In this document: piece after piece, positions 61,055-64,000 of the stretch
Numbering within the stretch: the stretch's first letter is position 1
How the letters are laid out: each line of letters starts with the position of its first letter
Assembly (NCBI GenBank): GCA_902522775.1
Contig: CABYWQ010000003.1
Location: 1 to 64,000, forward strand
Direction: 5' to 3'
Length of the DNA: 64,000 nt
Origin: Eutrophosalina sp902522775
Lineage (GTDB): Bacteria > Bacteroidota > Bacteroidia > Flavobacteriales > Flavobacteriaceae
The notes under the pieces: generated by a model
What the model was told of the DNA's origin: nothing
Seen by the model: only the letters and a program-made list of their open reading frames with translations
The model's database searches: none
Program-made: the position numbers and the translations under genes

Positions 61055-62875
61055 CTAGTTATTATCTTTCAAATAGTTTATAATTTTTTGAGCTTTTGAT
61101 TTTCCTATTTCATTTATAATTTCATTATCACTGGTATTTTTCAATCTTGACAATGATTTAAACTTTTTTAAAATTTTATTTTTTGTATTTTCTCCAATTC
61201 CTTTAATTCCATCTAACCCTGATATAAATGATGATTTTGATCTTTTATCTCTATGAAAGCTTATTCCAAATCTGTGAGCTTCATTTCGAAGTTGCTGAAT
61301 TATTTTTAATGTTTCAGATTTCTTATTAAGATAAAGTGGAATTGGATCATTGGGAAAATATAACTCTTCTAATCTTTTAGCTATACCTAGTATGGGTATT
61401 TTATTTAATAAATTAAGTTCTTTAAGGCTATTTAAAGCAGAACTTAATTGACCTTTTCCACCATCAATTACTATTAAATTTGGTAATTCCTTTTCTTCAT
61501 TTAGTAGTCTACTATACCTTCTAAATACAACTTCTTGCATAGATCCAAAATCATTTTGGCCCTCAATCGTTTTAATATTAAATTTTCTGTAAAGTTTTTT
61601 TGCAGGTTTTCCATTTTTAAAAACTACACATGAAGCTACATTATTTGAGCCTTGAATATTAGAAATATCAAAACATTCTATGTGTCTAGGTTCAAATTCT
61701 AATTTAAGATCAATTTTCATTTGCTCCATAATTCTATTAATATGTTTTTCCGGATCAACTAATTGAATCTGTTTATTTCTTTCCAGTCGAAAAATTTTAG
61801 CATTTTTATAAGATAAATCAAGTAGTTTCTTTTTGTCACCAGTTTTTGGGACAATAAATTTCAAATCAATTAATTTTTTAAAGTCATATGGTGAAATAAT
61901 TATTGTTGATTTAGAATTGAATCTTTCCCTTAAACTAAGAACTATATGACTTAAAATTTTTTCATCACTTTCATTCATCCGTTTTCTTACCTCTTGATTG
62001 TGAAATCTTATAATTCTTCCATTTACAATTTGTAAGTAATTAATAAAAGCAAAATCTAAATCAGAAATGATACTGAAAACATCAATATTACTTAGTCTTT
62101 GACTAACTACCGCTGATTTTGATTGATAATTTTCCAAGAGAACTAATTTTTCCTTTATATTTTGAGCATTCTCATACTCTAAATTTTCAGAATAGTTTAG
62201 CATTTTTTTCTTTAAGACAGATTTTATATCGCTAAACTTTCCGTTAAGAATATCTCTTGTATGTTTAATATTTTGATTGTATTGTTTTTCAGAAATTAAA
62301 TTATCAATTAAGCTTTTATCGAATTCTTTAAAGCCAAGAATTAAACTGTGTCCGCCATTTCTATGAACATTAAGAAAAATTTTATTTTTTGGGTTATTAA
62401 TTTTTTTTTGTGAAAAATTATAATTGCTTGTTCGAATTGGGTATAATGTTCGAATGATATTTAATAAAATATTTATGACTTTCACATTAGTATATGGTCC
62501 AAAATATTCAGATCCATCTTTTATAAATTTTCTTGTTAAGAAAACTCTTGGAAACCTTTCTTTTTTAATACATATCCAAGGGTACGTCTTATCATCGCGT
62601 AAAAGTATATTGTACCTAGGTTGATTTTCTTTAATTAATGAATTTTCAAGTAAAAGTGCATCTGATTCCGATTTAACAACAACATGTTCAACAAACTTTG
62701 TATTTTTTACTAGGTTTATGGTCTTTCTTGATTTTATATTTTTTTGAAAATAACTACTTACTCGTTTCTTTAGATTTTTAGCTTTTCCAACATAAATTAT
62801 TTTTTTATCCTCAGTCAAAAATTGGTAGACGCCAGGATCTTCAGGAATTGTTTTTAAAATAATTTTAGTAGACAT
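61055..62875 (-). CDS. uvrC: Excinuclease ABC subunit C
   Basis: 606 residues from the ATG at 62875; a GTG at 62881 would add two. GIY-YIG domain at the start (DPGVYQFLTEDKKIIYVGKA), UVR motif in the middle (YENAQNIKEKLVLLE), RNase H-like C-nuclease (IECFDISNIQGSN, DGGKGQLSSA) and terminal HhH (GIKGIGENTKNKILKKF). Makes both incisions in nucleotide excision repair. Divergent from the folate enzyme with 40 nt between. Confidence 0.96.
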   Translation of the reverse strand: MSTKIILKTIPEDPGVYQFLTEDKKIIYVGKAKNLKKRVSSYFQKNIKSRKTINLVKNTKFVEHVVVKSESDALLLENSLIKENQPRYNILLRDDKTYPWICIKKERFPRVFLTRKFIKDGSEYFGPYTNVKVINILLNIIRTLYPIRTSNYNFSQKKINNPKNKIFLNVHRNGGHSLILGFKEFDKSLIDNLISEKQYNQNIKHTRDILNGKFSDIKSVLKKKMLNYSENLEYENAQNIKEKLVLLENYQSKSAVVSQRLSNIDVFSIISDLDFAFINYLQIVNGRIIRFHNQEVRKRMNESDEKILSHIVLSLRERFNSKSTIIISPYDFKKLIDLKFIVPKTGDKKKLLDLSYKNAKIFRLERNKQIQLVDPEKHINRIMEQMKIDLKLEFEPRHIECFDISNIQGSNNVASCVVFKNGKPAKKLYRKFNIKTIEGQNDFGSMQEVVFRRYSRLLNEEKELPNLIVIDGGKGQLSSALNSLKELNLLNKIPILGIAKRLEELYFPNDPIPLYLNKKSETLKIIQQLRNEAHRFGISFHRDKRSKSSFISGLDGIKGIGENTKNKILKKFKSLSRLKNTSDNEIINEIGKSKAQKIINYLKDNN

Positions 62876-62915
62876 CGCCACTTAACTAAAATAATTATTT
62901 ATTTGTACTTTATTG

Positions 62916-63473
62916 ATGAACAAAATTGAAGCCAGAAAGAAATACTTAGATTTAAGAAAAAAATTAGATAATGTCCAAATAATATCTAAAAGTATTTCGA
63001 TATCCAATAATCTCCAAGATCTTCCTATATGGGATTACAATTTTTATCACATATACTTATCAATTAAAGAAAAAAATGAAGTAGACACTATGCCAATTAT
63101 TAATATTTTAAATAATAAAAAAAAGAAAGTATTAATTCCGAAGTCTGATTTTAACAATACTACTATGAAATCTTTTTTATTAAATGATAATACAGTTTTA
63201 AAAAAAAATAATTACGGTATTACCGAACCAATTAACAATGAAGAATTTTTAGGTAGAATTGATGTGATTTTTATTCCTTTGGTTGCATATGACTTAATTG
63301 GTAATAGAGTAGGATATGGAAAAGGATTTTACGATAAGTTTCTCAGAAATCAAAATAATAAAATATTAAGGATAGGTCTATCATTTTTTAATCCAGAAAA
63401 GAGAATTAAAATCGATGAGCATGACGAAAATTTAGATTTTTGTATTACGCCGAATAGAATTTTTAGTTTTTAG
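62916..63473 (+). CDS. 5-formyltetrahydrofolate cyclo-ligase
   Basis: 185 residues from ATG at 62916 (a TTG lies one codon upstream). KIEARKKYLDLRKKLD start, VLIPKSDF, IDVIFIPLVAYDLIGNRVGYGKGFYDKFL is the family's substrate/ATP-binding signature. Converts 5-formyl-THF to 5,10-methenyl-THF with ATP. Convergent with lspA, overlapping 11 nt. Confidence 0.94.
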   Translation: MNKIEARKKYLDLRKKLDNVQIISKSISISNNLQDLPIWDYNFYHIYLSIKEKNEVDTMPIINILNNKKKKVLIPKSDFNNTTMKSFLLNDNTVLKKNNYGITEPINNEEFLGRIDVIFIPLVAYDLIGNRVGYGKGFYDKFLRNQNNKILRIGLSFFNPEKRIKIDEHDENLDFCITPNRIFSF

Positions 63474-64000
63474 GAAAAAAACTTTTATTGAATATTATCA
63501 TCATTGTTATACCAATAGTTATTACTGAATCGGCAATATTAAAAACAGGTTCAAAAAAAGTAAATTCTTTTCCTCCAACAAATGGAAACCAATCTGGCCA
63601 GATCCAACTAAATAGTGGAAATTGAAACATATCAACAACATTACCATAAAATATTCCTTCATATCCATTACCAGGCGAAAATTCAGCAATTTGAAAATAA
63701 CTTTCAGTAAATAAATATCCATAAAATACTGAATCAATAACATTTCCAATTGCACCAGCCAAGATCAATGATAGGCATATTGCTAGAAGTTTATTAGAGT
63801 TTTCTTTAATTATATTTTTCAACCAATAAAAAATAAATCCAATGGCAAAAATTCTGAAAAGAGTGAGGAAAAGTTTAGCTGATTTATCGTCAAAAAAAGG
63901 TATAAAGTCATTTATTTTTGCTCCCCAAGCCATTCCTCTATTTTCAATAAATAAAAGCTTAAACCACCCCCAGTCAATAATTGCTTGTTCACCATAAAAT
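63463..64000 (-). CDS. lspA: Lipoprotein signal peptidase LspA (5' end beyond window)
   Basis: The frame is open to the right edge, so the N-terminus is missing; 178 codons are visible. Four hydrophobic segments, with FIENRGMAWGAKI near the visible start, LILAGAIGNVIDSVFYG and GNVVDMFQFP, which carry the Asn-Asp and Asp catalytic dyad of LspA. Inner-membrane aspartyl protease that cleaves prolipoproteins before the lipidated Cys, consistent with the many lipoproteins in this window. Confidence 0.94.
   Translation of the reverse strand, partial: FYGEQAIIDWGWFKLLFIENRGMAWGAKINDFIPFFDDKSAKLFLTLFRIFAIGFIFYWLKNIIKENSNKLLAICLSLILAGAIGNVIDSVFYGYLFTESYFQIAEFSPGNGYEGIFYGNVVDMFQFPLFSWIWPDWFPFVGGKEFTFFEPVFNIADSVITIGITMMIIFNKSFFPKN

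Overview
The window looks like chromosome from a marine Flavobacteriia (Bacteroidota) bacterium. The base composition is strongly AT-rich and there are no Shine-Dalgarno-like sites before starts. Families typical of this group recur: two TonB-dependent receptors with carboxypeptidase-regulatory-like N-domains, many short signal peptides ending in SQ, lipoproteins, DUF4834, DUF6090, DUF5687, DUF2911, DUF3108 and PafA-type phosphatase. Several -7-like boxes fit the flavobacterial TAnnTTTG consensus. No tRNA, rRNA, CRISPR array, transposase or phage gene was found. The genus cannot be fixed from the sequence alone.

Layout. 1-5.7 kb: a YfhO-family membrane protein cut by the left edge, DUF4834, then an outer-membrane protein, an acetyltransferase-like protein and mnmE coupled by TAATG overlaps. 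5.8-12.3 kb: a phosphate-ester cluster (TonB receptor, phosphatase lipoprotein, PafA-like alkaline phosphatase, glycerophosphodiesterase) with a decayed duplicate of a small basic gene. 12.4-22.3 kb: small secreted and cytosolic proteins, an orphan THI5-like protein, a Cys-type sulfatase, a COG0523 metal chaperone, and the first two members of a family of secreted tandem-domain proteins. 22.3-36.6 kb: an accessory region with a beta-helix protein plus GH16 enzyme, a tail-to-tail DUF6090 pair, a GMC dehydrogenase pair, esterases, a PNGase F homologue on a lipoprotein anchor, a CPBP protease, and three more members of the secreted family.

36.7-45.4 kb: an ABC exporter with a DUF5687 permease, a compact redox run (YceI, a 28-residue CDGSH protein, FMN reductase, pirin), tiny membrane proteins including a tandem duplicate, a steroid-reductase-like protein and PhzF. 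45.4-64 kb: mostly core genes: ribE, pdxA, DUF177, rpmF, accB, accC, asd, alr, tdk, rsmI, a second TonB receptor, pgi, an M23 peptidase, DUF3108, uvrC, a 5-formyl-THF cyclo-ligase, and lspA cut by the right edge.

Taken together the accessory genes suggest a heterotroph that scavenges phosphate esters, sulfated glycans, N-glycoproteins and ester-linked polymers at its surface. The most unusual non-coding signal is a roughly 220-bp block of T-tracts repeating about every 10.1 bp before accB (about 48888-49114), predicted to be strongly curved DNA. The most unusual protein signal is the five-member family of secreted tandem alpha/beta-barrel-like proteins at 19.5-21.0 kb and 34.2-36.6 kb. Both deserve follow-up.
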